64,000 nucleotides of DNA, taken from contig NZ_CP046453.1 in NCBI RefSeq assembly GCF_009734405.1, forward strand, positions 1,364,001 to 1,428,000. Reading direction: 5' to 3'. This document shows positions 9,003-18,130 of the stretch, in pieces. The notes under the pieces are model-generated. The model saw only the letters and a program-made list of their open reading frames with translations, ran no database searches and had not been told where the DNA came from. The first letter of the stretch is position 1; every line of letters begins with the position of its first letter. Source of the DNA: Corynebacterium comes (lineage in GTDB: Bacteria; Actinomycetota; Actinomycetes; Mycobacteriales; Mycobacteriaceae). Position numbers and translations under genes: made by a program.

Positions 9003-9955
9003 CAGGGGGCCACATCCTTCAGCAGGGCGAGGATGTCGGCGCGGACGTCGGCAGGTTCGTGTACGACCACGGCCGGGGCAAAGCCGGCGGCGGTGCGGGC
9101 CAGCCAGTCCCGGTCTACGTCGAGAAGCTCCACGAGGCCGTCGTGGCGGCGGGTGCCCGCCTCCGCGAGCTCGAGGGCGGTTCCCGGGGGGATGCTCAGG
9201 ACGGCGTCGATACGTCGACGGCCGACACGCAGCGACTTCTCGACGATGTCCTGCGGGTTCTCCGGCGGTTCGGTGTGTGTGGCCCTGGTGCGTAGTGCGC
9301 GGACGTTGCGGATGCGGCGGATGCGGAAGCACCGTGGCTCGTCGCGCTCGATGTCGTGGCCCACGAGGTAGAACCGGTCGTGGAGCGGCACGAGGCTCCA
9401 CGCGTCCATCACACGCCGCACCGGCTCAGAGGTGGGGGTGGCCAGGTAGTCGAAGGTCATGCGCAGACCCTGGCGAATGATGGTGAGGGTGTCCTTGAGA
9501 AGTTCCGGGGGCAGCCGGTGCAGATCATTGACGTTGGTGAACACCGGAGCCTGGGAGAGGTCACGGCTCACACCCGACGCCGCGAGCTTGGTCCAGCCTG
9601 AGCGGGCGAAGGCGCCCAGCTCACTGCTCTGCCCCATCTCGCCGGCGAGGCCGAGCACGGCCGCCTCCTCCGGGGTGAAGGTGACCTCGGGGAGGTCGTA
9701 CTGGTCCGACAGCAGACGGTAGGTGGTCACGCCGTCGCCCGAGGGCGACGAGGTCAGCGGCACTCCGGCCCGCCCGAGGGTCGCGATGTCGCGTCGCAGC
9801 TTGGTCAGGAACGCATCGTCCTGGAGCCCCTGATAGCCGTTGACGTGCTCGCGGATCCATGCGGGGGTGAGCATCCGCCCGCCGTTGCGATCTGCGTCGA
9901 TCAGCGCGAACACCAGGTTGGTGAGTCTGCTGACCGCCAGCTGCGTTTTGACCAT
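9002..9955 (-). CDS. pafB: WYL-domain transcriptional regulator PafB
   Basis: A 317-residue partner of PafC. An N-terminal helix-turn-helix region (residues about 1-75, with WIREHVNGYQ and KLRRDIATLGRAGVPL) is followed by a WYL domain around LVPLHDRFYLVGHDIERDEPRCFRIRRI. It starts immediately after the pafA stop codon with no spacer and overlaps pafC by one base, so pafA-pafB-pafC are translationally linked. Known PafBC proteins act as a heterodimer that recruits polymerase to damage-response promoters. Confidence 0.9.
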   Translation of the reverse strand: MVKTQLAVSRLTNLVFALIDADRNGGRMLTPAWIREHVNGYQGLQDDAFLTKLRRDIATLGRAGVPLTSSPSGDGVTTYRLLSDQYDLPEVTFTPEEAAVLGLAGEMGQSSELGAFARSGWTKLAASGVSRDLSQAPVFTNVNDLHRLPPELLKDTLTIIRQGLRMTFDYLATPTSEPVRRVMDAWSLVPLHDRFYLVGHDIERDEPRCFRIRRIRNVRALRTRATHTEPPENPQDIVEKSLRVGRRRIDAVLSIPPGTALELAEAGTRRHDGLVELLDVDRDWLARTAAGFAPAVVVHEPADVRADILALLKDVAP

Positions 9956-11392
9956 CTAGTCCCTCCCGTAGGAACCGGCGTTCTCATCAAGATAGGCCAG
10001 CAGGTGGTCCACGCGCTCGTCAACCGGCTGAAAAGGGTCGAGAAGATCCACCACGCGGGGTTCCGGCTCGTTGACCTTCAGGTGGACCCAGTCGGTGGTG
10101 ATGGACGCGCCGAGTTCTGCGGCGGCGGCGATGAAACGCCCGCGCAGGTGCGCGCGGGTGGTCTCCGGCGGCGTATCGACGGCCCGCGCGATCGCCTCGT
10201 CATCCGTCCACCGGTCCACCAGACCCCTGGTCTCCAGCAGGGGAAACAGGCCCCTGCCAGGCCGGATATCATGGTAGGCCAGATCGACCTGGGCGAGCTT
10301 CGGGTGGGTCCACTCCTCCCCCACCCGCTCCCGGTAGCGGTTGAGCAGGTTGAGCTTGATCACCCAGTCGATCTCGCGGTCCACGCGCGAGAAGTCCTGC
10401 GTGCGGATCGCCTCGAGCTGGCGGGTCCACAGGTCGACCACCCGGCGCAGTTCCCCGGTGGGGGTGCCCTCGTCGGGGCGCTCGTCCAGCCAGTCCGTGG
10501 CGGCGGCCAGGGTGGCCTCCTGCACCTCGAGTGCGGTGACGGTGCCACCGTCCTTGAGCAGCAGCAGGGTCGAACCGGTCATGTCGCGGGCGATGTCCCG
10601 GATGTGGCCGATGGGGTTGTCCATCTCGAAGTCGGGCAGCTCGACCCCGGCCTCGATCATCTCCAGCACCAGCATCGTGGCACCGACCTTGAGCGCGAAG
10701 GTGGTCTCGGACATGTTGGAGTCACCCACGATGACGTGCATGCGGCGGAAACGCTCGGAGTCGCCGTGCGGCTCATCACGGGTGTTGATGATCGGCCGTG
10801 CCCTCGTCGTGGCCGAAGAGATGCCCTCCCACACCTGGTCGGCGCGCTGGGAGATGAGGAAACCGGCGTCGAAACCGCCGCCCGCCCGGCCGACCATGCC
10901 CGCGCCGCAGATGAGCTGACGGGTGATCATGAACGGCAGGAGCTGCTTGCCCAGGCTGCGCAGCGGAAGGTGACGGCCGACGAGGTAGTTCTCGTGGCAG
11001 CCGTAGGAGTTGCCCACCGAGTCGACGTTGTTCTTGAACAGGTAGACACGCCCGTCGATGCCGTCCGCGGCCAGCGCCGCCTCCGACTGCTGCGCCAGCT
11101 CATCGACTATCCGGTCTCCCGCCTGCTCGTGGTTGAGCAGCTGGGTGAGGCTGTCGCATTCGGCGGTGGCGATCTCCGGGTGGGAGCCCACGTCCAGGTA
11201 CAGACGGGAGCCGTTGGGCGTGAAGATGTTCGAGCTGGCGTAGCGCGACACGATCGGCCGGAACAGATACCGGGCGATCTCGTCCGGGCTCAGGGTACGG
11301 CCACCGCCGCCGGTGACCGCGGTGATGCCGTACTCGGTTTCCACGCCGACGATGCGGCGGGCGAACAGACGTCCCTCAGTGGCACTGCTCAT
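9956..11392 (-). CDS. pafA: Pup-protein ligase PafA
   Basis: A 478-residue carboxylate-amine ligase that couples the C-terminal glutamate of Pup to lysines of target proteins using ATP. The family motif GVETEYGI (residues 16-23), the LYLDVGSHPE block with the catalytic Asp67, LFKNNVDSVGNSYGCHENYL, and the RPIINTRDEPHGD nucleotide-binding segment are intact. It has a slightly extended N-terminus relative to mycobacterial PafA. It lies 6 bp after pup. In proteasome-bearing actinobacteria prcB and prcA usually sit between pup and pafA; here they do not. Confidence 0.95.
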   Translation of the reverse strand: MSSATEGRLFARRIVGVETEYGITAVTGGGGRTLSPDEIARYLFRPIVSRYASSNIFTPNGSRLYLDVGSHPEIATAECDSLTQLLNHEQAGDRIVDELAQQSEAALAADGIDGRVYLFKNNVDSVGNSYGCHENYLVGRHLPLRSLGKQLLPFMITRQLICGAGMVGRAGGGFDAGFLISQRADQVWEGISSATTRARPIINTRDEPHGDSERFRRMHVIVGDSNMSETTFALKVGATMLVLEMIEAGVELPDFEMDNPIGHIRDIARDMTGSTLLLLKDGGTVTALEVQEATLAAATDWLDERPDEGTPTGELRRVVDLWTRQLEAIRTQDFSRVDREIDWVIKLNLLNRYRERVGEEWTHPKLAQVDLAYHDIRPGRGLFPLLETRGLVDRWTDDEAIARAVDTPPETTRAHLRGRFIAAAAELGASITTDWVHLKVNEPEPRVVDLLDPFQPVDERVDHLLAYLDENAGSYGRD

Positions 11393-11398
11393 GAGCGA

Positions 11399-11587
11399 CT
11401 ACTGACCGCCCTTCTGCACGTACGAGCGGACGAACTCCTCGGCGTTAGTCTCGAGCAGCCCGTCGATCTCGTCGAGCAGATCGTCGGTGCCCGTGGTGTT
11501 CAGCTGGGCCTGCCCGGCACCGGTCTCGTGGGCGTCGTCGTTGTTCTCGCCGCCGCCGGCGGTCACCTGGGTCTGGGGTCCGGTCAT
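11399..11587 (-). CDS. pup: Prokaryotic ubiquitin-like protein Pup
   Basis: A 62-residue acidic, largely disordered modifier. The conserved C-terminal half (LLDEIDGLLETNAEEFVRSY) is the region that binds the ARC/Mpa coiled coil, and the protein ends in Gly-Gly-Gln, so Dop must deamidate the last residue to Glu before ligation. The gene is 16 bp after dop and 6 bp before pafA. Its small size and low complexity make it easy to miss, but the C-terminal signature is unambiguous. Confidence 0.96.
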   Translation of the reverse strand: MTGPQTQVTAGGGENNDDAHETGAGQAQLNTTGTDDLLDEIDGLLETNAEEFVRSYVQKGGQ

Positions 11588-11603
11588 GATGGGGTCTCCT
11601 TTG

Positions 11604-13166
11604 CTAGTGCTGGTGAGGCTTGTTGATGTCGGTCTTGTTGTGGTGGGTGATGTAGTGCTCGGCCTCGAGCCCGATCTGCGCCAGGCCGGCGAGCAGTTCG
11701 TCGGTGTTCCCGGCCGAGTTGATGATGTCCCCGACGTGCTCGCGGGTGAACTTGTCCACGTCGTTGGTCTGCAGGCGGGCGGTCCCGTCGCTGTACTTGA
11801 TGATCATCGTCTGCCAGCTCGCGGCGATGACGTCCTCACCGAAACGGGCGGACACGGCGCCGCGGAACCAGGCGCGGGAATCGGCCGGCGGGGTCTGCGC
11901 GGCCTCCCGGATCTCCTCCTCGGTGGCCAGGGTGACCATGCGACCCTTGCGCACGAGTGCGTGGTACAGGGACTTCGCCGGGTCAATGTCGGCGTACTGC
12001 AGGTCGATGAGCTTGAGCTTGGGGTCGGCGATGTCGACGCCGCGGTCGAGGTAGCCCTTGATCAGGGCCCACTTGGCGGTCCAGTCGAGCAGGTGGGAGG
12101 TTCTGAGGGGGTCGTCGGAAAGCAGCTCCATGACCTCGCCCCACAGGGCGATGACGCGCTCGTCCACGTCGTCGCCCGCGGAGACGCGCGCGCGGTAGAC
12201 GGCGAGGATCTCCAGGGCGGTGAGCTCGCGGCCGTCGCGGAGCATGAGACGGTGGGTGAGGGTGAGGTCGTGGGAGACGTTCTTGATCTCGGCGACCGGA
12301 TCCTTCAGCCGCAGGTCGGAGAAGTCGACGCCGGCCTCGATGGCGTCGATGACCAGCTTGGTCATGCCGAGCTTGAGGAATGTCGAGGTCTGCGACATGT
12401 TGGCGTCGCCGACGATGGTGTGCAGGCGGCGGAACCGCACGGCGTTGGCGTGGGGCTCGTCGCGGGTGTTGACGATGCCGCGGTTGAGGGTGGTCTCCAG
12501 CGAGATCTCCTGGTGGAAGTAGTCCGCACGCTGGGAGATCTGGAAACCATCGCGCTCCCCTGCCTCGCCGATCCCGATGCGTCCGGCCCCGATGATGACG
12601 TTGCGGGTGACGAAGAACGGGATGAGCGCCTGGGTCAGCACCTCGAAGTCCGTCTCGCGCGAGTACTGGTAGTTCTCGTGCGCGCCGTAGGACGCTCCCT
12701 TGCCGTCGACGTTGTTCTTGTAGATCTTCAACGGCGGGCACGGGTCGTGGTGCAGGAGGACGGACATGCCCTGCCCGTACAGCTCGGCCACGTCCGCTGC
12801 GGCCTTGAGCAGGATGAGGTCCCCCGCGGCGTCGTAGACCATGGCGTCGTAGGCGTTGGACACCTCCGGGGAGGAGTACTCGGGGTGCGCGTGGTCGACG
12901 TAGAAGCGGGCGCCGTTGGTGGTGACCACGTTGGCGACACCCACCGCATCGGGCTCCACGACCGGCACCGTGCGGTAACGGCGCAGGTCGAAGCCGCGGG
13001 TGTCCCGGAGCGGGAACTCCTCCTCGTAGTCCCAGCGGGACCGGGCGCCGGTGTTCATCGCGGCGTACGCCACCACCGCGTGGGTGGAGGTGACGATGGG
13101 GCTCAGACCCGGGTTCCCGGGGGTGGAGATGCCGTATTCGGTCTCGGTACCCATGTATCTGCTCAT
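11604..13166 (-). CDS. dop: Pup deamidase/depupylase Dop
   Basis: A 520-residue PafA homologue that converts the C-terminal Gln of Pup to Glu and removes Pup from conjugates. GTETEYGI near the N-terminus, the YVDHAHPEYSSPE block with nucleophile Asp91, YKNNVDGKGASYGAHENYQ and RGIVNTRDEPHAN are present. The insertion at residues about 37-65, the Dop loop, separates it from PafA. The ATG at 13166 is chosen because homologues begin just before GTETEYG; the longer frame would run into arc. Start and arc stop are 11 bp apart. Confidence 0.94.
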   Translation of the reverse strand: MSRYMGTETEYGISTPGNPGLSPIVTSTHAVVAYAAMNTGARSRWDYEEEFPLRDTRGFDLRRYRTVPVVEPDAVGVANVVTTNGARFYVDHAHPEYSSPEVSNAYDAMVYDAAGDLILLKAAADVAELYGQGMSVLLHHDPCPPLKIYKNNVDGKGASYGAHENYQYSRETDFEVLTQALIPFFVTRNVIIGAGRIGIGEAGERDGFQISQRADYFHQEISLETTLNRGIVNTRDEPHANAVRFRRLHTIVGDANMSQTSTFLKLGMTKLVIDAIEAGVDFSDLRLKDPVAEIKNVSHDLTLTHRLMLRDGRELTALEILAVYRARVSAGDDVDERVIALWGEVMELLSDDPLRTSHLLDWTAKWALIKGYLDRGVDIADPKLKLIDLQYADIDPAKSLYHALVRKGRMVTLATEEEIREAAQTPPADSRAWFRGAVSARFGEDVIAASWQTMIIKYSDGTARLQTNDVDKFTREHVGDIINSAGNTDELLAGLAQIGLEAEHYITHHNKTDINKPHQH

Positions 13167-13177
13167 GTTCAGTATTC

Positions 13178-14686
13178 CTAACCAATCACTCGTGCCTGGA
13201 GGACGCGCTTTCCGTGGCGCCCCGCGATCCGCGACCATTCATCCGGGTTCGCGGTGTTGGGCAGGTCCTCGCTCTCGTTCTGCTCGGTGGCGACCGCCTC
13301 CCGGATGTGCGCGACGGTCACACCCGCCTCGCTGACCCCCGCGAGATGGTCCTTGATGGCCAGCTTCTTCGCGCGGTCGACGATGTTGGCGATCATCGCG
13401 CCGGAGACGAAGTCCGAGTAGTCCAGGAGCTCGATCTCCCCGTCGACGAGGGTGAGCTCCACGTACGGTCGCGGCTCATAGAGCTTCTCGACGCCCGCCT
13501 CGATCAGCTCCGCCACCGGCACCGCATGCGGCACCCGGTCGGTGAGGTGGCGGGCGAAGATGTCCCGTGCGCCGTCCAGGGTGGGCCGCTGCACGCGGAT
13601 CTTGACGTCCAGACGCCCCGGGCGCAACAGCGCGGGGTCGATGAGCTCCTCCCGGTTGGTGGCGCCGATGATGATGACGTTGGCGAGGTTCTCCACGCCG
13701 TCCATCTCGGTGAGCAGCTGCGGGACAATGGTGGTCTCCATGTCGGAGGAGACGCCGGAGCCGCGGGTGCGGAAGATCGACTCCATCTCGTCGAAGAAGA
13801 TGATGACGGGGCGCCCCTCCTCCGAGAGCTCCCGGGCGCGCTCGAAGATCAGCCGGATGCGGCGCTCGGTTTCGCCGACGAACTTGTTCAGCAGCTCCGG
13901 ACCCTTGACATTGAGGAAGTAGCTGGCTGAGCCGTCGCCGACCCGCGCGGACAGGGAGTTGGCCACCGCCTTCGCGATCAACGTCTTGCCGCAGCCGGGC
14001 GGGCCGTACAGGAGCACGCCCTTCGGCGGGCTGAGCTGGTAGTGGCGGTAGAGGTCCGGGTGGGAGAACGGCAGCTCGACGGCGTCCCGGATCTGGTCGA
14101 TCTGCTCGTCCAGGCCACCGATGTCGGCGTAGGTGACGTCCGGGACCTCCTCCAGCGACAGCTGGGAGACCTCCGTCTTGGGGATGCGTTCCAGTGCCAC
14201 CCCGGCCCGGGTGTCCACGAGCAGGGTGTCCCCGGCGCGCGCGGTCCCGCGCAGTGGCGTGGCCAGGCGCACCAGCTTCTCCTCGCCGGTGGAGTTGGCC
14301 ACCAGGGCGCGGTTGTCGTCCATGCGCTCGGTGAGCATCCCGAGTTCGCCGGTGTCCGGGAAGCCGCAGGTTTCGACCACGATGGAGCCGTCGCCCAGGC
14401 GCACCAGCGTGCCGGGCACAAGCTGCGCCCGGTCGACGTGCGGGGACACCTTCAGGCGCATGCGGCGTCCGGAGGTGTAGACCTCGGCGTCGCGTCCGTT
14501 GTCGCTGTCCCCGAGGTGGACGCCGTAGGTGGAGGCGGGCTCCGCCAGGGCGTCGACCTGGGCGGAGAGGTCCTTGAGCCTGTCCCGGGATGCCTTGAGC
14601 AGCTGCGACAGTTTGGCGTTGCGGCTGCTCAGCGTCTGGATCTCACGCCTGAGGCCGGTGGGGTCCGTGGTCTGGGAGCTGTCCAT
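13178..14686 (-). CDS. arc: AAA+ ATPase ARC (Mpa homologue)
   Basis: A 502-residue ring ATPase that recognises Pup and unfolds pupylated proteins. An N-terminal coiled coil (residues about 12-48) is followed by two OB-type beta domains (about 50-180) and the AAA+ module with Walker A GPPGCGKT (228-235), Walker B IIFFDE (295-300), and the [19 protein letters not shown] sensor/Arg-finger region. It ends in LQARVIG and lacks the Gln-Tyr-Leu tail that docks Mpa on the 20S proteasome. This agrees with the missing prcBA genes: it probably acts as a free unfoldase or with another partner. Confidence 0.94.
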   Translation of the reverse strand: MDSSQTTDPTGLRREIQTLSSRNAKLSQLLKASRDRLKDLSAQVDALAEPASTYGVHLGDSDNGRDAEVYTSGRRMRLKVSPHVDRAQLVPGTLVRLGDGSIVVETCGFPDTGELGMLTERMDDNRALVANSTGEEKLVRLATPLRGTARAGDTLLVDTRAGVALERIPKTEVSQLSLEEVPDVTYADIGGLDEQIDQIRDAVELPFSHPDLYRHYQLSPPKGVLLYGPPGCGKTLIAKAVANSLSARVGDGSASYFLNVKGPELLNKFVGETERRIRLIFERARELSEEGRPVIIFFDEMESIFRTRGSGVSSDMETTIVPQLLTEMDGVENLANVIIIGATNREELIDPALLRPGRLDVKIRVQRPTLDGARDIFARHLTDRVPHAVPVAELIEAGVEKLYEPRPYVELTLVDGEIELLDYSDFVSGAMIANIVDRAKKLAIKDHLAGVSEAGVTVAHIREAVATEQNESEDLPNTANPDEWSRIAGRHGKRVLQARVIG

Positions 14687-14692
14687 GCCTCA

Positions 14693-14698
14693 ACTGTA
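14693..14698 (-). promoter_or_regulatory. -10 element of the arc-dop-pup-pafA unit, leaderless
   Basis: TACAGT ends 6 nt before the arc ATG at 14686, so the pupylation genes may start with a leaderless transcript separate from trmI. Confidence 0.5.
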
Positions 14699-14772
14699 AC
14701 CCCCGCCACCGTCCCTGCAGTCCATCCCCGGGCTATTGCCAGGGATACCTCTGGCGGTATGGGCTGCCGGAC

Positions 14773-15609
14773 TTACTTGCGGGCGCGGCGCTGGGGGCGC
14801 GGCGGCATGACGCCGTCGGCGAGCCGGCGGGCCCAGACGAGGAACGCGGTGTGGGCGTTCATCCGGTGTTCCGGGCGGGTGGCCAGCCCCTCCACCTTCC
14901 ACTCACGCACGAGTGACTCCCAGGCCTTCGGCTCCGTGAAGCACTGCTGCTCGCGGATGCCCTCCATGACCTTCATCAGCTGCGGGACGGTGGCCACGTA
15001 GGTCATGAACACGCCACCCGGGATGAGGGTGTTGCGTACCACGTCCAGGCACTCCCACGGCTCGACCATGTCCAGGATGACGCGGTCGACGGGGCCGCCG
15101 AGGTCATCGACCGTGACCTGGGTGAGGTCACCCAGGCGGGGGTCCCACGTCGCGGGGCGTCCGCCGAAGAATTCGTCGACGTTGGATTCGGCGAAGTCGA
15201 GGTGGTCCTCGCGGATCTCGTAGGAGATGAGCTTGCCGGTGGGGCCGATGGCGCGCAGCAGCGCCATCGACAGTGCGCCGGAACCGGCGCCGGCCTCCAG
15301 GACCCGCGCGCCGGGGAAGATGTCTCCCTCGATGAGGATCTGGGCGGAGTCCTTCGGGTAGATCACGGCCGCACCGCGGGGCATGGACAGGACGTGGTCG
15401 ACCATGAGGTGCCGGAAGAGCAGGTAGTCCGAACCCAGGGAGGAGCGGACGACCGATCCTTCGTCCATTCCGATGATGTCGTCGTGGAGGATGAGACCCT
15501 TGTGGGTGTGGAACTTCTCCCCCGGGGTCAGGATGATGGTGAAGTGCCTGCGCTTGGCGTCGGTGAGCTGGACGCGGTCGCCGTACTGGAAGGGGCCGGA
15601 ATTGGCCAA
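14773..15609 (-). CDS. trmI: tRNA (adenine-58-N1)-methyltransferase TrmI
   Basis: A 278-residue SAM-dependent methyltransferase that makes m1A58 in the tRNA T-loop. The N-terminal beta domain (FQYGDRVQLTDAKRRHFTIIL) and the Rossmann core with ARVLEAGAGSGALSMAL (SAM motif I), ISYEIREDHLDFA, and DRVILDMVEPWE match the bacterial TrmI family; length is usual. An AAGGAGCAC ribosome-binding site precedes the ATG. In mycobacteria this gene also lies directly upstream of the pupylation genes, so synteny supports the call. Confidence 0.94.
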   Translation of the reverse strand: MANSGPFQYGDRVQLTDAKRRHFTIILTPGEKFHTHKGLILHDDIIGMDEGSVVRSSLGSDYLLFRHLMVDHVLSMPRGAAVIYPKDSAQILIEGDIFPGARVLEAGAGSGALSMALLRAIGPTGKLISYEIREDHLDFAESNVDEFFGGRPATWDPRLGDLTQVTVDDLGGPVDRVILDMVEPWECLDVVRNTLIPGGVFMTYVATVPQLMKVMEGIREQQCFTEPKAWESLVREWKVEGLATRPEHRMNAHTAFLVWARRLADGVMPPRPQRRARK

Positions 15610-15631
15610 GGGGTGCTCCTTGCGGGGTGGA

Positions 15632-16894
15632 TCAACGATTGATCAAGTATGCCTCAAGGGCGTCCACGAACCACACCTGGTCCGACACTCCCGCCAGCTC
15701 CCGGGCCGAGTGCATGGACAGCAGGGGCACGCCCACGTCCACCGTGGCGATGCCCAGACGGGTCGCGGTGATCGGGCCGATCGTTGAACCGCAGGGTACG
15801 GAGTTGTTGCCCACGAAGGTCTGGCTGGGCACCCCGGCCGCCCGGCAGGCGCGGCGCCACCGGGCGACGGTCTCGGCGTTGGAGGCGTAGCGCTGGTTGG
15901 CGTTGATCTTGAGCACCGGTCCGCCGTTGATCAGCGGGTGGTGGTCGGGGTCGTGCCTGGCGGCGTGGTTGGGGTGCACGGAGTGCGCGGCGTCCGCGGA
16001 CACGCAGCTGGAGCGGGCGTACATGCGGCGCAGCCCGTCCCCGTCTGCTCCGAGGGCATGAGCGGTGCGGGTGAGCACGTCCTCGAGGATCGGCCCTGCG
16101 GCGCCGGTCGTGGTCGCGGAACCGACCTCCTCGTGGTCGAAGGCGGCGAGCACGAGGATGTCCGGTCCGGTGTCGCCGGACCCGATCGCGCGCAGCAGCG
16201 CCAGCAGCGAGGCGTGCACCGAGGTGAGGTTGTCCATCCTCCCCGCGGCGATGAGTTCGCCGTCCGCGCCGAAGATCTGCCCCGGCTGGGTGTCGCTGGT
16301 GATCAGCTCGAAGCCGTCGATGTCGTGCTTGTCGACGCCCGCCCGTGACGCCACCACGTCCAGCACCGACGGCGCCCCGTCCCCGGCCACCCCGATGATC
16401 GGCTGCATGTGCAGCTGCCGGTCCAGGGTCAGCTCCTTCGAACGGTCCAGGTGGACGGCGAGGTGCGGGATCCGGGCGATCGGGCCGGTGGAGACGAGGC
16501 GGACCGAGCCGTCGCCGAGCACGACCCGGCCGGCGAAGGTGAGCTCGCGGTCCAGCCAGGAGGCCAGGATCGGTCCGCCGTAGACCTCCACGCCGGCCTG
16601 TGCCCAACCGGAGTTGACCAGCTCCGGGGCGGGCTTGAGGGTGAAGCCGGGGGAATCGGTGTGTGAGCCGATGATCCGGAAGCCGGCGTCCGGGGTGGCG
16701 TCCTCCGGTACCCACCACGCCATCACCGCTCCCCCTCTCACCATGACGTGCCCGCCCGGGGTGGCGTCCCAGGGGGAGGTCTCGTCCTGCGGCGAGAATC
16801 CGGCGGCGATGAGCCTGTCGGCGACCACGCGTGCGGCGTGGAAGGAGCTGGGGCTGGCGGTGATGAATTTGATCAGGTCGAGCGTCTGGTTCAT
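15632..16894 (-). CDS. M18 family aminopeptidase
   Basis: A 420-residue dinuclear zinc aminopeptidase of the aspartyl-aminopeptidase family (ApeB/PepB type). Metal and catalytic segments are seen in order: RIIGSHTDSPGF, GRMDNLTSVHA, LAAFDHEEVGSATTTGA and PLLSMHSARE at the C-terminus. The start at 16894 (MNQTLDL) gives the family's normal length; a longer frame reaching 17212 runs across the promoter region of the divergent sulfur operon and is rejected. It lies 22 bp before trmI and may be co-transcribed with it. It removes acidic N-terminal residues in related enzymes. Confidence 0.9.
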   Translation of the reverse strand: MNQTLDLIKFITASPSSFHAARVVADRLIAAGFSPQDETSPWDATPGGHVMVRGGAVMAWWVPEDATPDAGFRIIGSHTDSPGFTLKPAPELVNSGWAQAGVEVYGGPILASWLDRELTFAGRVVLGDGSVRLVSTGPIARIPHLAVHLDRSKELTLDRQLHMQPIIGVAGDGAPSVLDVVASRAGVDKHDIDGFELITSDTQPGQIFGADGELIAAGRMDNLTSVHASLLALLRAIGSGDTGPDILVLAAFDHEEVGSATTTGAAGPILEDVLTRTAHALGADGDGLRRMYARSSCVSADAAHSVHPNHAARHDPDHHPLINGGPVLKINANQRYASNAETVARWRRACRAAGVPSQTFVGNNSVPCGSTIGPITATRLGIATVDVGVPLLSMHSARELAGVSDQVWFVDALEAYLINR

Positions 16895-16981
16895 GCCTCC
16901 ACCTAAGCAGAAACCCAGGTCGGGGTTCGATTCATTCAGGATGAAACATTCCGTTGAGCCGTCGGTGGGTCGCGGGCTTAA

Positions 16982-17023
16982 CTGGTCACCAGATCGAAAC
17001 AGACCGCTTGGTTCGCTTTGATC
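16982..17023. promoter_or_regulatory. Candidate operator upstream of the sulfate-ester operon
   Basis: Two overlapping dyads sit in the 181-bp gap before the dioxygenase gene. CTGGT-C-ACCAG at 16982-16992 is a perfect palindrome around one base. GATCGAAAC (16992-17000) and GCTTTGATC (17015-17023) form an inverted repeat with 7 of 9 matches. The position suits a sulfur-status regulator such as the ROK-type CysR/SsuR of corynebacteria, but the site does not let me name the protein. Confidence 0.4.
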
Positions 17024-17075
17024 AGAAATTGCTGGACCGACCGGTTCATCGACATCTCCTGAAAGGCATACGGCC

Positions 17076-18023
17076 ATGACCACCTCGCTCAGCACCATCA
17101 CCACCACCCGCCTGGGGCACAACATCGGCGCCCTCATCGAGGGCATCCACCTCTCCGGCGACCTCTCCGACGCCGAGGTCGAGTACATCCGTACCGCCCT
17201 GGCCACCCACAAGGTCGTCGGCTTCCGTAATCAGCACCACGTCGACGACGACATCCAGTACGCCTTCGCCGAGCGTCTGGGCATCCCCACCCTCGCCCAC
17301 CCGACGGTCACCTCCCGCGGGGTCGACCACCTCTCCATCGAAGGCGCCGCCAACTCCTGGCACACCGACGTCTCCTTCGTCGACCGCATCCCGAAGGCCT
17401 CCATCCTGCGCTCCCCCGTCATCCCCTCCTACGGCGGCGCCACCCAGTGGGCCAACACCGTCGCCGCCTACAACGGGCTGCCCGAGCCGCTGCGCATCCT
17501 CGCCGACAATCTCTGGGCACTGCACTCCAACGAATACGACTACGCCTCCGCGGGAATCGAGCCCGGCGTGCGTGGAGATGACTACCACAAGGAGTTCGTG
17601 AGCACCTACTACGAGACCGAGCACCCGGTCGTGCACGTCCACCCGGAGACCGGCGAGCGCGCACTGCTGCTCGGACACTTCGTCAGGGAGTTCCCCGGCC
17701 TGCGCCCCTACGAGTCCTCCGAACTGTTCCGCATCCTCCAGGAGCGCATCCTCAAGCCGGACAACACCTTCCGCTGGCAGTGGTCCGAGGGAGACCTCGT
17801 GATCTGGGACAACCACGCCACCCAGCACTACGGTTTCGCCGACTTCGGCGAACAGGCCCGTGTCGTCCGCCGCGTCACCCTCGCCGGAGCCGTCCCGACC
17901 TCCGTCCACGGCGAGAAGTCACGCTCCCTGCTCGGTGACGCCTCCCACTACTCACCGATCGAGGAGCCCCGTCCCATCCAGGACTTCCACGGCGATATCG
18001 CCGCCGTGCCCTCCCACGCCTGA
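17076..18023 (+). CDS. TauD/AtsK-type 2-oxoglutarate dioxygenase
   Basis: A 315-residue Fe(II)/2-oxoglutarate dioxygenase of the TauD/TfdA family. The iron facial triad is visible as the HTD motif (NSWHTDVSF, about residues 99-101) and the distal His in TQHYGFAD (about 251), and the 2-oxoglutarate-binding Arg in ARVVRRVTL follows. Such enzymes hydroxylate taurine, alkanesulfonates or alkyl sulfates next to sulfur so that sulfite or sulfate is released. Linkage to a sulfatase rather than to ssu/tau genes favours an alkyl sulfate ester substrate, as in AtsK; this is inference. It is the first gene of the operon. Confidence 0.88.
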   Translation: MTTSLSTITTTRLGHNIGALIEGIHLSGDLSDAEVEYIRTALATHKVVGFRNQHHVDDDIQYAFAERLGIPTLAHPTVTSRGVDHLSIEGAANSWHTDVSFVDRIPKASILRSPVIPSYGGATQWANTVAAYNGLPEPLRILADNLWALHSNEYDYASAGIEPGVRGDDYHKEFVSTYYETEHPVVHVHPETGERALLLGHFVREFPGLRPYESSELFRILQERILKPDNTFRWQWSEGDLVIWDNHATQHYGFADFGEQARVVRRVTLAGAVPTSVHGEKSRSLLGDASHYSPIEEPRPIQDFHGDIAAVPSHA

Positions 18024-18130
18024 GCCCCGCCTCCGACGCCCTCCGGCACCGCCCAGCCTGTGCACGCCTCATCACGGGGCGGGCGCGGGCTGACGCCCTG
18101 TGGATGCCCCACCCGACAAAGGAACTACCC

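Noticed and set aside
16895..17212. N-terminal extension of the M18 aminopeptidase
   Set aside because: It would cover the promoter region and first codons of the divergent dioxygenase and has no resemblance to the family.
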